Part shown: positions 45,523-57,039 of the stretch, piece after piece
Position numbering within the stretch: the first letter of the stretch is position 1
How the letters are laid out: every line of letters starts with the position of its first letter
DNA from: Areca catechu
Lineage: Eukaryota; Streptophyta; Magnoliopsida; Arecales; Arecaceae
Length of the DNA: 64,000 bases
Assembly (NCBI GenBank): GCA_021397845.1
Contig: CM038038.1
Coordinates: 61,126,748 to 61,190,747, forward strand
Direction: 5' to 3'
The notes under the pieces: model-generated
What the model was told of the DNA's origin: nothing
The model's database searches: none
What the model saw: only the letters and a program-made list of their open reading frames with translations
Made by a program: the position numbers and the translations under genes

Positions 45523-46751
45523 TATTGACTCTGGTCTTAATTTTGATGATTGATAAAATGTTTTAGTATATATGAGTACTAATTATATTTTAAGTGTGTT
45601 TATTAGATCTTAGTACTCAACCTTGTTGAATGAAGAAATATATATTTTTTAGTTGAATAAAGTTCTTAAATTAATGGAAAATAAAGTATATGGACTTTGG
45701 AATTAGTAAGGAAGACTTGGAGGACTCAAGGTTTCAATTTGAAGAAGTTTCAGCAATGTTTCATCCTGGCATAGTGAAGTGTCGATACCTGGAATTGAAG
45801 TGTCGATACCTGGAGATAAAGTATCGATACTTGAAGAATGAAGTGTCGACTTAAGGCCTGAGATTTTTTGAAAATACAGAAGTTTACTATCTGGAAGTTT
45901 TTGCCTCAAGTGTCGACTCATGGGAATGAAGTGTCGACACCTGGAGGTGAAGTGTCGACACCTGGAGGTGAAGTGTCGACACTTGGACAGTAATGACTTG
46001 TTTTCTGGGATGCAGAACTTTTCCAACATGCTTTCAAACGGCTATATTTTTATTCCTAATGGCTATAAATGGTCATTTAAGTATTGGGAGGCTAAATAAA
46101 CATCTAAAATCAAATGAAGAAGTAATCCTTTGGTGAGATCATTGAATATTCTTCAAGGATTCAAAAATTGAGTGGTTCAAGACTTTAAGCTTCCAAGTTT
46201 CAAAGAGAGTATCCAAGTTCAAATCATCAAGCAACATTCAATGGCTTCAATAACTTGAAGATAAGTTCTTCATCAACAATCAAGGGCTTGAAAGAGATAT
46301 TTGCTTTATTTTAGAAAACTTTTATTATATTATTTCATTTTGCTCTTACATTGTTTTACTTGAGATTTTTGGTAAGTCTTGGAAAACCAAACAGGTTTTT
46401 GGTAAGTCTTGGAAAACCAAGAGTGGTTGTTGGTGAGCCTTGAAACCAACTAGAATTTAACTTGTGAGCCTGAAGACAAAATAAGTTGTTTAGGTTCTTG
46501 GTTAGCCCATAAAACCAAGGGTGGTTGTTAGTGAGCCTTGAAACCAACTAGGATTTTACTTGTGAGACCAAAGCCAAAACAAGTTGTAAAAGATTGTTGG
46601 TGAGCCTAAGTTATAAAACCATCTTAGAGAATTCCCAAGGTGATCTTGGGGAGTGGATGTAGGTGCCTTGGAGTGCACCGAACCACTATAAGTTTCTCTT
46701 GTTTGTGTGATTGTTTCTTTGTGCATTTACTTTGTTTACTCCGCTGCATAT
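45523..46751 (+). repeat. Element D 3' LTR, first part
   Basis: Follows the tract aaaagggggagat. Holds gtcgacacctgg repeats (45775-45990) and the hairpin array (46360-46610). The TATA box of the 5' copy (tatataaa) reads taaataaa here (about 46093). Cut by element E at 46752. Confidence 0.88.
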
Positions 46752-48051
46752 TGATGCGGCACGCATATGATTAATGTTTTGAATATGGTGTTTGTAGAGC
46801 AATGAAACCTAATTATACTTAGCATTGTACTCATCTTAATAAGATTTAAGGATTATATGAAAAGGGACTATTACATGATTAGATACAACTCTAAAACTAA
46901 GAAGGAAGAAGATCTAGACAATAGGGGCAAATGATTGAGGACTTACCTTGATGAGTTTTCCAACCTTCCTATGATTCAAAACTTGAAACTACTGATGCTC
47001 TGGACTGGAGAACTTGGATAACAATGATCAGAACCCTGGACTTGGGCTTCAGCTTGTTGGTTCATTGTCAAGGGGAACCCTGTTCACAACTCAAGGACTT
47101 CGAAGGACCCTGCAATGAAGATCAAAGTTAAGGTTGAAGGATGCAAACATAAAGAAGGGATGGGAGAACTTGTGAACAAAGAAAAGATAGTTGAGAAGAT
47201 CTGGCCGATACCAATGCCTTTGCCTTGAGCTTGGATGATGAATTGCTAGGGAAGAGAGTGGCTTTGGGCATGGAAGAAGAAGATAGGAAAAATCTCACAC
47301 ATAAAACTCAAGACAACTTCACTTCAAACTTCATTCATTTCCAAAATCAATCTCCTTTTACAATGGGCATCCACGGCTTTTAATAGCCTCACAAAGCTAG
47401 CTTTTGAAATTTAAAAACTCCCCAAATCGAGGAGGATTACAAGGGGGGTTGGAGGATTTGGTGGAGAGTTTGGAGGGATGTGGGGGGGGGTTGGAGGATT
47501 TGGTGGAGGACTTAGAGGGATGTGGCCAACCTCCTTGAATTTTATCAAAGGGTGATGAGGTGGCTGGTGAAGTGGCACCTGATGACGTGGCATGGTGAGG
47601 TGGTCTTCTACTTGGATAAGAATGACATGTGGCACCCAGTGGTCCTAGTTGATGGTCCTTTTCTCTTGCTTGGTTGATGTGTCTTCTCTTCTTCATGTGG
47701 TCAAATTCTGGGGTCCAGAATTTGAGTCTTGTTACTGGCTTTCATGGCTTTAAGACTTGATTAGACTTAACTCAACTGAATTAGACTTAACTCAACTGAA
47801 CTGACTTGACTGACCTAGACTTGAAATGGACTTACAGGAAATGAAATTTTAATAGTAATTACAGGACTCAATAAACACTCTTTATTTGAAACTCAAAATT
47901 AATTACAGGACTCTTGAAAAGGAAATGACTCTTGAAAATAAAATATTTTTGAACTAAAGGATACAAGGTAACCTAATTATCTTCGATCCAAATTGGGATA
48001 AGGCTAACCTTGTTGGAGTGAAGTTTCTTTCGGTTTCTGGTGTCCACACCA
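46752..48051 (-). repeat. Element E 3' LTR
   Basis: Direct repeat of 53947-55262. The 16-bp size difference is largely a replaced stretch near 47540 (absent) versus 54737-54762 (present). A TATA-like CTATTAAAAGCC lies on minus at about 47376-47387. The last 26 codons of pol lie inside it. Confidence 0.92.
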
Positions 48052-51000
48052 ATTCTCCTGGGGTGGGCAGAACTCGACCCAGTCGAGTATGGTTCAGTTT
48101 TGCCCTGGTAATGCTCGAACAAGTCTGGGTTAAGTCTTTGCAGGTCCTCTCGAGTAATCCAAGAGTTGTCGGACTCAGGTCGACCTTGCCATTGAACCAG
48201 GTATCGCTGATAGTCCTTATTCCTGGTAGTAATGATCTTGTCATCCAGGATTCTCTCAATCCTCTCTCTCTGCTCAGGTAAGGTTGGTGGTGGACACTCG
48301 GAAATATGTTCACTCTCAATGAAAGTTTTTGGCTCAAAAGGCTCACTAGATATTAGTAGTGGTTCTTTGTATTTTACTAGGTCTGAAACATTGAAGGTTG
48401 TACTAATACCCATATCAGGTGGAAGTTCCAAAACATATGCATTAGGTCCTATTTTTTTTAAGATCTTAAAAGGTGCCGCTCCGCGGGCATGCAGCTTCTT
48501 TATGGTTCTAGGAGGAAACCGTTCAGGGTTGAGCCTAATCATCGCATAATCCCCTTCACAGAATTCTTTAGCCTTCTTATGTGAGTCAGCTAAGTGTTTG
48601 TAAGTTTCATTGCTCAGGTTGATCTTATTACTGATTTCTATATGTAGATTTGTGACATGCTGTGCAAAAGACTCAACAGACTCAAAGACTCGTGTGTGAA
48701 TAGGTAGTGGGATTAGGTCTAAAGGCTTTCTAGGCTTGCAACCATGGACTATCTCAATGGGACTTTTTCCTGTAGATCGATTGACCGAACTGTTGTAACC
48801 GAACTCAGCACATGGCAATAACAAATCCCAATTCCCTAGACTTTCTCCCACTAGGCATCTCAGCAAGTTCCCTAGACTTCTATTTACAACCTCGGTTTGT
48901 CCATCAGTCTGGGGATGGTAGGCAGTGAAGAATTTCAGTCTGGTTCCTAATAGGTACCAAAGGGTTTTCCAGAAGTAACTTGTGAAGCGGACATCCCTAT
49001 CAGAAACAATGGTTTTTGGTAACCCGTGGAGTCTGACTACTTGATCAAGAAAGAGTTTGGCTATCTTAGAGGCATCGGAAGTTTGGGAGCAAGGTATGAA
49101 ATGGGCCATTTTTGAAAACCGGTCGACCACCACAAAGATTGAATCATGTTTTCGAATGGTCTTGGGTAATCCTAGAACAAAGTCCATGCTTAGATCCTGC
49201 CATGGACACTCAGGTACAGGTAATGGAGTGTATAGCCCGGTATTCTTCTTTTGTTGCTTTGCAACAGCACATGTCCTACATCGGGCTACAAGGTTTGCTA
49301 CTTGTTTCTTAAGACCTGGCCAGTAAAATTGTTCCTCAACAGCCAAGATAGTCTTGTTTCGTCCGAAATGGCCAGCCAAACCTCCCGCATGTATCTCCCA
49401 AACTAAAAAATCTCTTAAGGAGGTTCTTGGGATGCAAAGCCTATTCTCTCTAAAAAGATAACCATCTAGAAGGGTATAGTCACTATGATCACTAGATGGT
49501 CCTTGACGCAAAACCTGATAAATTTCACCAAAATCTGGACAAGTTTCGTACTGCTCCTTAAGTCTTTCAAAACCTATGACTTCAGTACCGACTGAAGTTA
49601 AAAGTAATGTTCTACGACTTAGGGCATCAGCTACCTTATTATCGGTTCCTGATTGATGCTTTAGGACAAACGTATAGGATTGGATGTACTCTACCCATTT
49701 GGCATGCCTAGGGTTTAGTTTCTTTTGGGAACTCAAAAGCCTAAGGGCTTCATGGTCTGAAAATAAAATAAATTCTTGCGGTAGGAGATAATGCCTCCAA
49801 TACCTTAATGCTTGCACTACCGCATAAAGCTCCCGATCATATGTGGAGTATTTCTTCCTGGCTTCATTCAATTTCTCACTAAAGAATGCTACGGGATGGT
49901 TCTCTTGACTCAAAACTCCACCAATACCTACTCCCGAAGCATCGCATGCTACTTCAAAGACCTTAAAAAAATCGGGTAGTCTTAAGACTGGTGCTTGGGT
50001 CATCTTATCTTGGATGTGGAGGAAGGCCTTATCAGCTGACTTCGTCCATTCAAAGTGGCCCTTCCTAATACAATCCGTGATAGGAGCAATTATGGTGCTA
50101 AACCCTCTAATAAATCTTCGATAAAACGTAGCGAGGCCATGAAAACTTCTTACTTCATGAATATTATTGGGTGTTGGCCACTCTACAATTGCCTTAACCT
50201 TCTCAGGGTCAGCGGATACTCCTTCAGGGGTCACAACAAATCCTAGGAAGATAACTCTAGTAGTCATGAAAGCATATTTCTTTAGATTGGCATAGAGGTT
50301 ATCTTTCCTAAGTGCTAAACATACCTGCCTCAGATGTTGTTGATGATCTTCTCTAGTCCTACTATAGACAAGTATGTCGTCAAAGTAAACAACAACAAAT
50401 TTTCCAATAAAGGCTCGTAGGACTTGGTTCATGATTCGCATAAAAGTGCTAGGGGCGTTTGATAACCCAAAAGGCATGACTACCCATTCAAATAACCCGT
50501 CCTTAGTTTTAAAGGCAGTCTTTCATTCATCCCCTGGTCTGATCCTAACTTGGTGATAGCCGCTCTTCAGGTCAATCTTAGAAAATATAGTTGCACCGGC
50601 CATCATATCTAACATATCATCCAAGCGGGGGATGGGAAACCTATACTTCACTGTGATTTTATTTATGGCTTGACTATCAACACACATTCTCCATGTGCCA
50701 TCTTTCTTAGGGGTAAGTAAGGTTGGGACTGCGCATGGACTCAAACTCTCCCTAATGAATCCTTTCTTTAGGAGTTCTCCTACTTGACATTGTAATTCTT
50801 GGTGCTCGGTAGGGTTCATTCTATAATGGGGAAGGTTCGGTAGGGTTTCTCCGGGGACTAAGTCTATCGCATGTTGTATATCCCTAAGAGGTGGGAGTTG
50901 GTCGGGCAAGTCATCGGGGAACACGTCTTTGAACTCCTCTAGCACTTCACTGACTTCTGGAGGTTGTTCTTTTGAAAGAGGTTCTTGATAATCCTTAATG

Positions 51001-51700
51001 GTCAAAATCCAAATAGGTTACCCATTGCTAATTTCTTTCTCCATTTCTCTAGCAGTGATCATGTTTATCCCCTTTTTCTTAGCACTCAATTGGCTTGATC
51101 CTCTCTTAATGGGGTTCTTAGGTGGAGAAGAATGGATTACAATCTTCTTTCCATTATGAGTAAACGAGCATGAATTAGAATGACCATAGAGTGTTACGTC
51201 AAGATCGTACAACCATGGTCGACCTAAAATTATGCTACTTACTCCTATTGGAAGTACATCACACCATACTTTCTCCAGGTAAGATTGGAACTGAATGGTT
51301 ACTAGGCACCTAGACTTAATGGAAATCGTGGTTGAGTCTATGCAGGATACCTTATAGGGATTAGGATGGGGTACGGTGGGCAATCCTATGTTTTTAACTG
51401 TGTTGGTGGATATGGCATTGACACAGCTACCGCTATCTAAAATGACTTTGCATACTTTCTCACCTATCTTAATTAATGTCTGTAGGATGCTAGTCCTACG
51501 CCAATCTTCTTGGGTTTTAGCTTGGGTGAGAATACACCTAACCACTCCTAACAGATCTTGATCTACCAGGACTTCCTCATCCTCATACTCTTCAGCCAAG
51601 TTCTCATCTGCCTGGTATACTTCTTCCTCAAATTCACCTTGGGATTCTACGGCTTCCTCTTCTACTTCCCCTATGTGTAAGGCTCTATTAGGATAGTTGC
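47973..51700 (-). pseudogene. Element E pol (protease-RT-RNase H-integrase-chromodomain)
   Basis: Protease ILDSGSCVNA (about 51430). A stop at 51018-51020 precedes PIWILT. RT has WRMCVDSQAI and YHQVRIRPGDE, then a stop at 50523-50525 where B has Trp (TGG to TGA), then MPFGLSNAPSTFM and VVYFDDILVYS. RNase H: ACDASGVGIGG. Integrase: HAGGLAGHFGR/CRTC, SMDFVLGLPK, SDRDVRFTSYFW, DGQTEVVN, all catalytic acids kept. Chromodomain ILDDKIIT, YLVQWQGRPESDNSWI is intact with both Trp residues. The frame ends in the 3' LTR at 47973. Confidence 0.92.
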
Positions 51701-52916
51701 TAGAATAGTGACCCACTTTGTTACACTTGAAACATGCATTTGGAGTTCTTTGGGTCTCAGGTGTTTTCCCCTTGTCATCTCTTCGGGTCACAGGCACATT
51801 AGGATTGGGTCGGTTGAATCTAGGCTGATTGGATCCTGACTGCTGATAAGGTGCACTAGTCCTAGGGGCTTCGGGCCTACGATAGACTGGACCTCTAAGG
51901 AATCTCTCAGCATCCCTAGCTATCTGATAGGCCAATTCTAGGTCATGTACCTCTCGCATGAATAATTCTCTTTGAATTTCTTCCCTCAGTCCGGCTCTAA
52001 ATCTAGATAAGGTCACCGACTCAGATTCATCAACATTGCACCTTATAACAAATTCATCAAACATCGCTATGTACTCTGCGACACTCCTATTTCCTTGAGT
52101 AAGTCTTTGCCATTGATCTAGGAGTCTTTGGTGGTAGGACATATAAAGGTATTTCTCCCTAAGCCTAAGTTTCATAGCATGCCAGGTCATTATGGGCACA
52201 TCACCTCTCTGTCTAGTGAGTCTCTCAACGTTTCCCCAATATAACCTAGCTTGGTGCACAAGTTTAAGCTTTGCAAACTTACACTTGCGCTCTTCACTCA
52301 TCTCAAACCAGTCAAAATACTAGTCCATCTCACCTTCCCAATCAATGTAGATCTTTGGATCTAAAATTCCATCAAAGGTGGGAGCTTCTAGCCTAATGTT
52401 CTTCATGGTTCGGTCATCTTGATCAAAGTGAATTGGGGTGGGTCTCCTGACATTGGGTTCATAGTTAGGCTCATGATGGAATCTCCTTGGGTTGGGCTCG
52501 ATGGTTTGATCAGGGTGGGGTCCTCTAGGAATTGGATCATAAAACTGATCTTGGGGAGCTCTCCTAGGGTTTGTTTCGTAGAGAGGGTTTTGATACGGAA
52601 TCCTTCTAGGGTTCAATGGGGTCTCGAGTTCAGGTGCAAGACTAGGCTCAGGCTCAGTCTGGGCATCATGATTGCTTTCAGGGGTTCTAGCCTCTAACTG
52701 ATCCAACCTAGTAGTGATGTGGGCTAACTGCTCATTCATGTCTTGGTTGGTTTGTGCCACATTCTGATTTGTCTGGGCCAATTGCTTAGTTAAACACTTA
52801 GCCAGTTGGGCCACTTGATCATTTAGGCCTTTGATCAAATTCCCTAAGTTTTGGTCCATGGCTACACTTGACTGGGCTTGGATTGGTGAATACGGTGTCC
52901 CTGCTCTAGTTGTCAT
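51701..52916 (-). pseudogene. Element E gag
   Basis: Start chosen at 52916 (MTTRAGTPYS) by homology with A and B; an in-frame Met 26 codons upstream has no counterpart. Heptad-like QTNQNVAQTNQDMNEQ region, then NPRR repeats, then gag core EAPTFDGILDPKIYIDW. A Gln codon (CAG) is TAG at 52320-52322, just after EGEMD. Then YHQRLLDQWQRLTQG and a knuckle CFKCNKVGHYSSNY in which the final Cys is Tyr. Confidence 0.9.
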
Positions 52917-53931
52917 GCATGCAAATGGACTCAAGTTCGAGCTAAGGTTTCCTAGACCTAGAGCACAAATTAGAAGTCTAATTAAGTGAACCAACTAGCT
53001 AGTAGTACTTATGGGACTTAGCCAGGTAGGTGGAGGGGAGTGAAGGTCCCTGATTGCCAACCTTAGACACCATTCTAAGATTGGCCAGGTAGGCGGACCA
53101 AATCACAAGCCCTGATGCACCAAACCTAGACACCAAGCCAGTAAGCACACACCAATTAGCTGACACAGTTAACTTGACCCTAACCTGAACCCAACTTGTT
53201 GGTGTCCCTAACCCACTAGGGCAATTAACGTTCTACTCAATTTTAAATAATGGGCTGGGATCGATATGCTGGTTGGTGATTTTTGGGCTAGGGACAGGTG
53301 ATGAAATCCTGACCCTATGTCAAATTGATGCCCTTAATTTGATTTCCCATAAGATGAATGAAATGCAAAGGTGTTGCAGAAGTGTGTTACGGTTTGAAAG
53401 TGGTGTGGAAAACGTGATGAAAAAAATGTCCAAAAATTCTGAAAAATTCACAGAGGATTCATAACTTATATGTTTCAATGAATATAAAAGAAAATTTAAA
53501 ACTAAAATCTATACTACTCTAAGCAGATCCTATAAATGAAGATAAATAAAAAGGACATAACAGAACCCTAATAACAGTATCGAACTGCAAAAATTTTTAT
53601 TTTTTTTATAATTTTTTTTGATGATGAAATTTAATATAGCAATAACTGACTTAAAAAGGAACAAGAAAAAAAATATTTCAAAAAAAAATTAGTGACTTGC
53701 CTTAGGAGCTGCAGACGGATTACAGTAAACAGATGCAAATTTTCAGAAAATAGAACCTAATCAAACAAGTGCAATAGCTTACCCGAAACTTCAATCTAAA
53801 AATTCATGTCCAGCTAGGGGCTCATTATTCCCATGGGTCGTGATAGTGTACTGGAGTACACCCGCTCAGGAGGCGTGAATTTTAGATCTTGCTTGGATTT
53901 AAAGAAAACTATTCAACCCTAATGCAACCAT
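52917..53931 (-). other. Element E leader (non-coding)
   Basis: Conserved block 53020-53260 shared with A and B, including the hairpin CCATTCTAAGATTGG (53070-53084, one internal mismatch) and ccctaacccactaggg (second inverted repeat, imperfect). 53470-53900 is AT-rich without structure by eye. Confidence 0.72.
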
Positions 53932-53943
53932 GCTCTGATACCA
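53928..53943 (-). other. Element E primer-binding site (initiator-Met tRNA)
   Basis: The minus strand reads TGGTATCAGAGCATGG three bases inside the 5' LTR, a perfect core match. Confidence 0.92.
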
Positions 53944-53946
53944 ATT

Positions 53947-55262
53947 TGATGCGGCACGCATATGATTACTGTTTTGAATATGGTGTTTGTAGAGCAATGA
54001 AACCTAATTATACTTAGCATTGTACTCATCTTAATAAGATTTAAGGATTATATGAAAAGGGACTGTTACATGATTAGACACAACTCTAAAACTAAGAAGG
54101 AAGAAGATCTAGACAATAGGGGCTAATGATTGAGGACTTACCTTGATGAGTTTTCCAACCTTCCTATGATTCAAAACTTGAAACTACTGATGCTCTGGAC
54201 TGGAGAACTTAGATAACAATGATCAGAACCCTATACTTGGGCTTCAGCTTGTTGGTTCATTGTCAAGGGAAACCCAGTTCACAACTCAAGGACTTCGAAG
54301 GACCCTGTAATGAAGATCAAAGTTAAGGTTGAAGGATGCAAACATAAAGAAGGGATGGGAGAACTTGTGAACAAAAAAAAAATAGTTAAGAAGATCTGGC
54401 CGACTCCAATGCCTTTGCCTTGAGCTTGGATGATGAATTGCTAGGGAAGAGAGTGGCTTTGGGCGTGGAAGAAGAAGATAGGAAAAATTTCACACATAAA
54501 ACTCAAGACAACTTCACTTCAAACTTCATTCATTTCCAAAATCAATCTCCTTTTACAATGGGCATCCAAGGCTTTTAATAGCCTCACAAAGCTAGCTTTT
54601 GAAATTTAAAAACTCCCCAAATCGAGGAGGATTACAAGGGGGGTTGGAGGATTTGGTGGAGAGTTTGGAGGGATGTGGGGGGGGTTGGAGGATTTGGTGG
54701 AGGACTTGGAGGGATGTGGCCAACCTCCTTGAATTTGAATCTCCCTTGTTGGCGCCCAAAGGGTGATGAGGTGGCTGGTGAAGTGGCACCTGATGACGTA
54801 GCATGGTGAGGTGGTCTTCTACTTGGATAAGAATGACATGTGGCACCCAGTGGTCCTAGTTGATGGTCCTTTTCTCTTGCTTGGTTGATGTGTCTTCTCT
54901 TCTTCATGTGGTCAAATTTTGGGGTCCAGAATTTGAGTCTTGTTACTGGCTTTCATGGCTTTAAGACTTGATTAGACTTAACTCAACTGAATTAGACTTA
55001 ACTCAACTGAACTGACTTGACTGACCTAGACTTGAAATGGACTTATAGGAAATGAAATTTTAATAGTAATTACAGGACTCAATAAACACTCTTGATTTGA
55101 AACTCAAAATTAATTACAGGACTCTTGAAAAGGAAATGACTCTTGAAAATAAAATATTTTTGAACTAAAGGATACAAGGTAACCTAATTATCTTCGATCC
55201 AAATTGGGATAAGGCTAACCTTGTTGGAGTGAAGTTTCTTTCGGCTTCTAGTGTCCACACCA
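53947..55262 (-). repeat. Element E 5' LTR
   Basis: Promoter-side LTR of the minus-strand element. Ends gtgtccacacca then the TSD catat. Pro-rich minus-strand frames inside (54592-54907) also occur in the other LTR and are not genes. Confidence 0.92.
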
Positions 55263-55267
55263 CATAT

Positions 55268-55410
55268 TATTTTGAAGCACACAAATACATTGCCAAAACA
55301 CAAGCATTTGATTTGAATCAACACATACTTGCTTTAGTTTATCAAAGTAGTTTAAAAGTTTTATAAAACCCAATTCACCCCCCCTCTTGGGTTGCCTACC
55401 TGAGCCTACA
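55268..55410 (+). repeat. Element D 3' LTR, last part
   Basis: Resumes D with tattttgaagcacacaaatacattgcc and ends ...cttgggttgcctacctgagcctaca, matching 42277-42422 in the 5' LTR. Confidence 0.88.
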
Positions 55411-56560
55411 ATGCCATCACTCAGTCCTTGATGGCTCTCCCTCATCTCCTTATGAATCTTGTTGACTCACTAACAAATTATCATCACCTCAATCTCAATG
55501 CGAGCGACCCTATCCTCCAAGCTATCTGTAGCACCAGGGATACCTGTTTGTGCTGGCTCAGGCTAAGGAGTGGGCTCTGGCTGTACAAAGACTCGGGCTG
55601 AATCTCAGGAATATCACTGGGTGGCTCTGAAGGACTTGACTCACCTGAAAAGATACGCTCCTTGTCTACCACATCATCATCTCTGTCAGTGACCTATCCA
55701 GATATGCATCATGTCCACTAGCCTCTGATAAACTTATACCCCATCAGGTGAAGTGATCTGATATCGTAGATGTTTGTGTGAAGAAGCTACCTGTAGGGCT
55801 CATCGTCTACGATCACTCCGTAAGCTTTGAACAATAATGTCAATCCCATCCCATATGGCAGACATAGTCTCTAGCTAATCGACGCCTCAGTCAATTGATA
55901 TACCATGAGCATTGGGAGGCATACTGGAGTGTGATGTACTAGAGAAACCATGACTAGATGCTTGTGCTTTATGATGAAGTTGAATCGACCGGTCTTTGAT
56001 TGAAGGATCCGGGCAATAATATGGTGCAGCAACCTCATCTCAGGCGTCAGCCTCGAAGCTACTATAGTGGCTCCCTCAGGAAGATCATCTATCTTAATGA
56101 TGCATCAGAGTCCGCTGATCCTGTCAACTAAAGCATCCATAACTGATCCTATCATAGGGATGTCCAATACTCTACTCAAAATCTCTTAAGATATAGGAAC
56201 ATCTCTGCCATGAACATAAGCAATCCAGCCATCACTACCTCGGGCAAGCGATCCATAAAACTCTCTAGTCAATCCCAGGTAAAATCTCTCTGATAATGAG
56301 TAGAATGATGCCAAACCTACATCCCTCAGCCACTGGCCTATCATGAAGTGCAGCTGGTCTATGAAATCGAAGTCCACTCGGTGACCACCAATGATAGTCT
56401 TCGATCCCATTCTGTTTGCTTCAGAAACTAGCGGTCTAACAAGGATATCATGCTCAACCGTTGCATTGCCCTCATGCCTTTCTTTAGTTCTTCTTTCTTC
56501 CTCCTGAATGGATTGTCTTGGATGCCAAACAACTTGCTTCCTATGCCCCATTTCAAGGTT
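55411..56560 (-). pseudogene. F env-like ORF, N-terminal fragment
   Basis: Minus-strand ORF starting MGHRKQVVWHPRQS at about 56551. Core motifs GGHRVDFDFID, LRDVGLASFYSLSERFY and LTREFYGSLARG align with the C env-like ORF (GRRINFEFI, DQGWRKFC, LVKTFYENLR). A stop after QEILS (about 56186) and others near 55720 and 55500 break it. The frame leads into D at 55410 and resumes at 29840. No membrane segment or signal peptide is evident. Confidence 0.7.
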
Positions 56561-57039
56561 ACAAGAAAGAAATGCAAGAAGGGAAGAAAACCTAAGGTTT
56601 TTATAGTGTAAACACAGTGAAACCGAATGAAGAACAGTGGAAATGGGAGAATGAATAGTGAGAAACCAAATAGAAGCTATTCCAATCAAAGAATCAATCG
56701 ATTGAATCCAAGATTGGAAGGAAGAGGATGGTGGAGCTCAGTTAGGGGATGAGTTGGCTCGAACTGGAGTGAGAAAAGCCAAGAAAATCATCCATTTTCC
56801 CTATTTTAGATCGGTCTGTCACCTTTCGAGTGTCAACTCATGACACAGAGTCAAGTATTGACACTTCTAGGTATCGACACATCCAAGTGTTGACACTTCA
56901 ACTTAAAACCAAAACAATGGAAAATGGACCAATAATCAAAATAGGAGGATTTCAAGGAATTTGAACAAGATTAATAAGCAATTTTGATCAAAAAAGGGTC
57001 AAAGATTATAAAGAGTTGGAAATTTCAAATAAAAGGGTT
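56561..57039 (-). other. F pol-env spacer with TCGACAC repeats
   Basis: Non-coding. 56815-56905 carries gtgtcaactc, tattgacacttc, gtatcgacac and gtgttgacacttc units, decayed copies of the GTCGACACTT repeat of the F LTR. Confidence 0.55.

Larger units (their letters stand above)
46752..55262 (-). mobile_element. Element E: Ty3/gypsy chromovirus, three stop codons in gag-pol
   Basis: LTRs 46752-48051 (1300 bp) and 53947-55262 (1316 bp), TGATGCGGCACG to GTGTCCACACCA. Perfect TSD catat (46747-46751 and 55263-55267). Gag-pol on minus is one frame from 52916 to 47973 broken only by stops at 52320-52322, 51018-51020 and 50523-50525; no frameshift seen. It is closely related to A and B in layout and sequence but belongs to a distinct family by LTR sequence. 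Inserted in the D 3' LTR. Confidence 0.94.
29841..55410 (+). mobile_element. Element D: internally deleted Ty1/copia (Sirevirus-like), split in both LTRs
   Basis: Plus-strand element. 5' LTR = 29841-30091 plus 41310-42422 (about 1364 bp net); 3' LTR = 45523-46751 plus 55268-55410 (about 1372 bp net). The two rebuilt lengths agree, which confirms the nesting. The internal region is only 3.1 kb: gag remains, then non-coding DNA, then a polypurine tract; protease, integrase, RT and RNase H are absent. TSD is imperfect (atgtt 29836-29840 versus atgcc 55411-55415). It interrupts the F env-like ORF. Confidence 0.85.

Noticed and set aside
47397..47696. Pro-rich 99- and 74-codon minus frames, repeated near 54592-54907
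   Set aside because: Present in both E LTRs; tandem GGTGG/GGAGG composition explains the open frames.
29836..55415. Perfect TSD for element D
   Set aside because: Flanks are atgtt and atgcc, three of five matching. The nesting is secure from F frame continuity, but the TSD itself is not.
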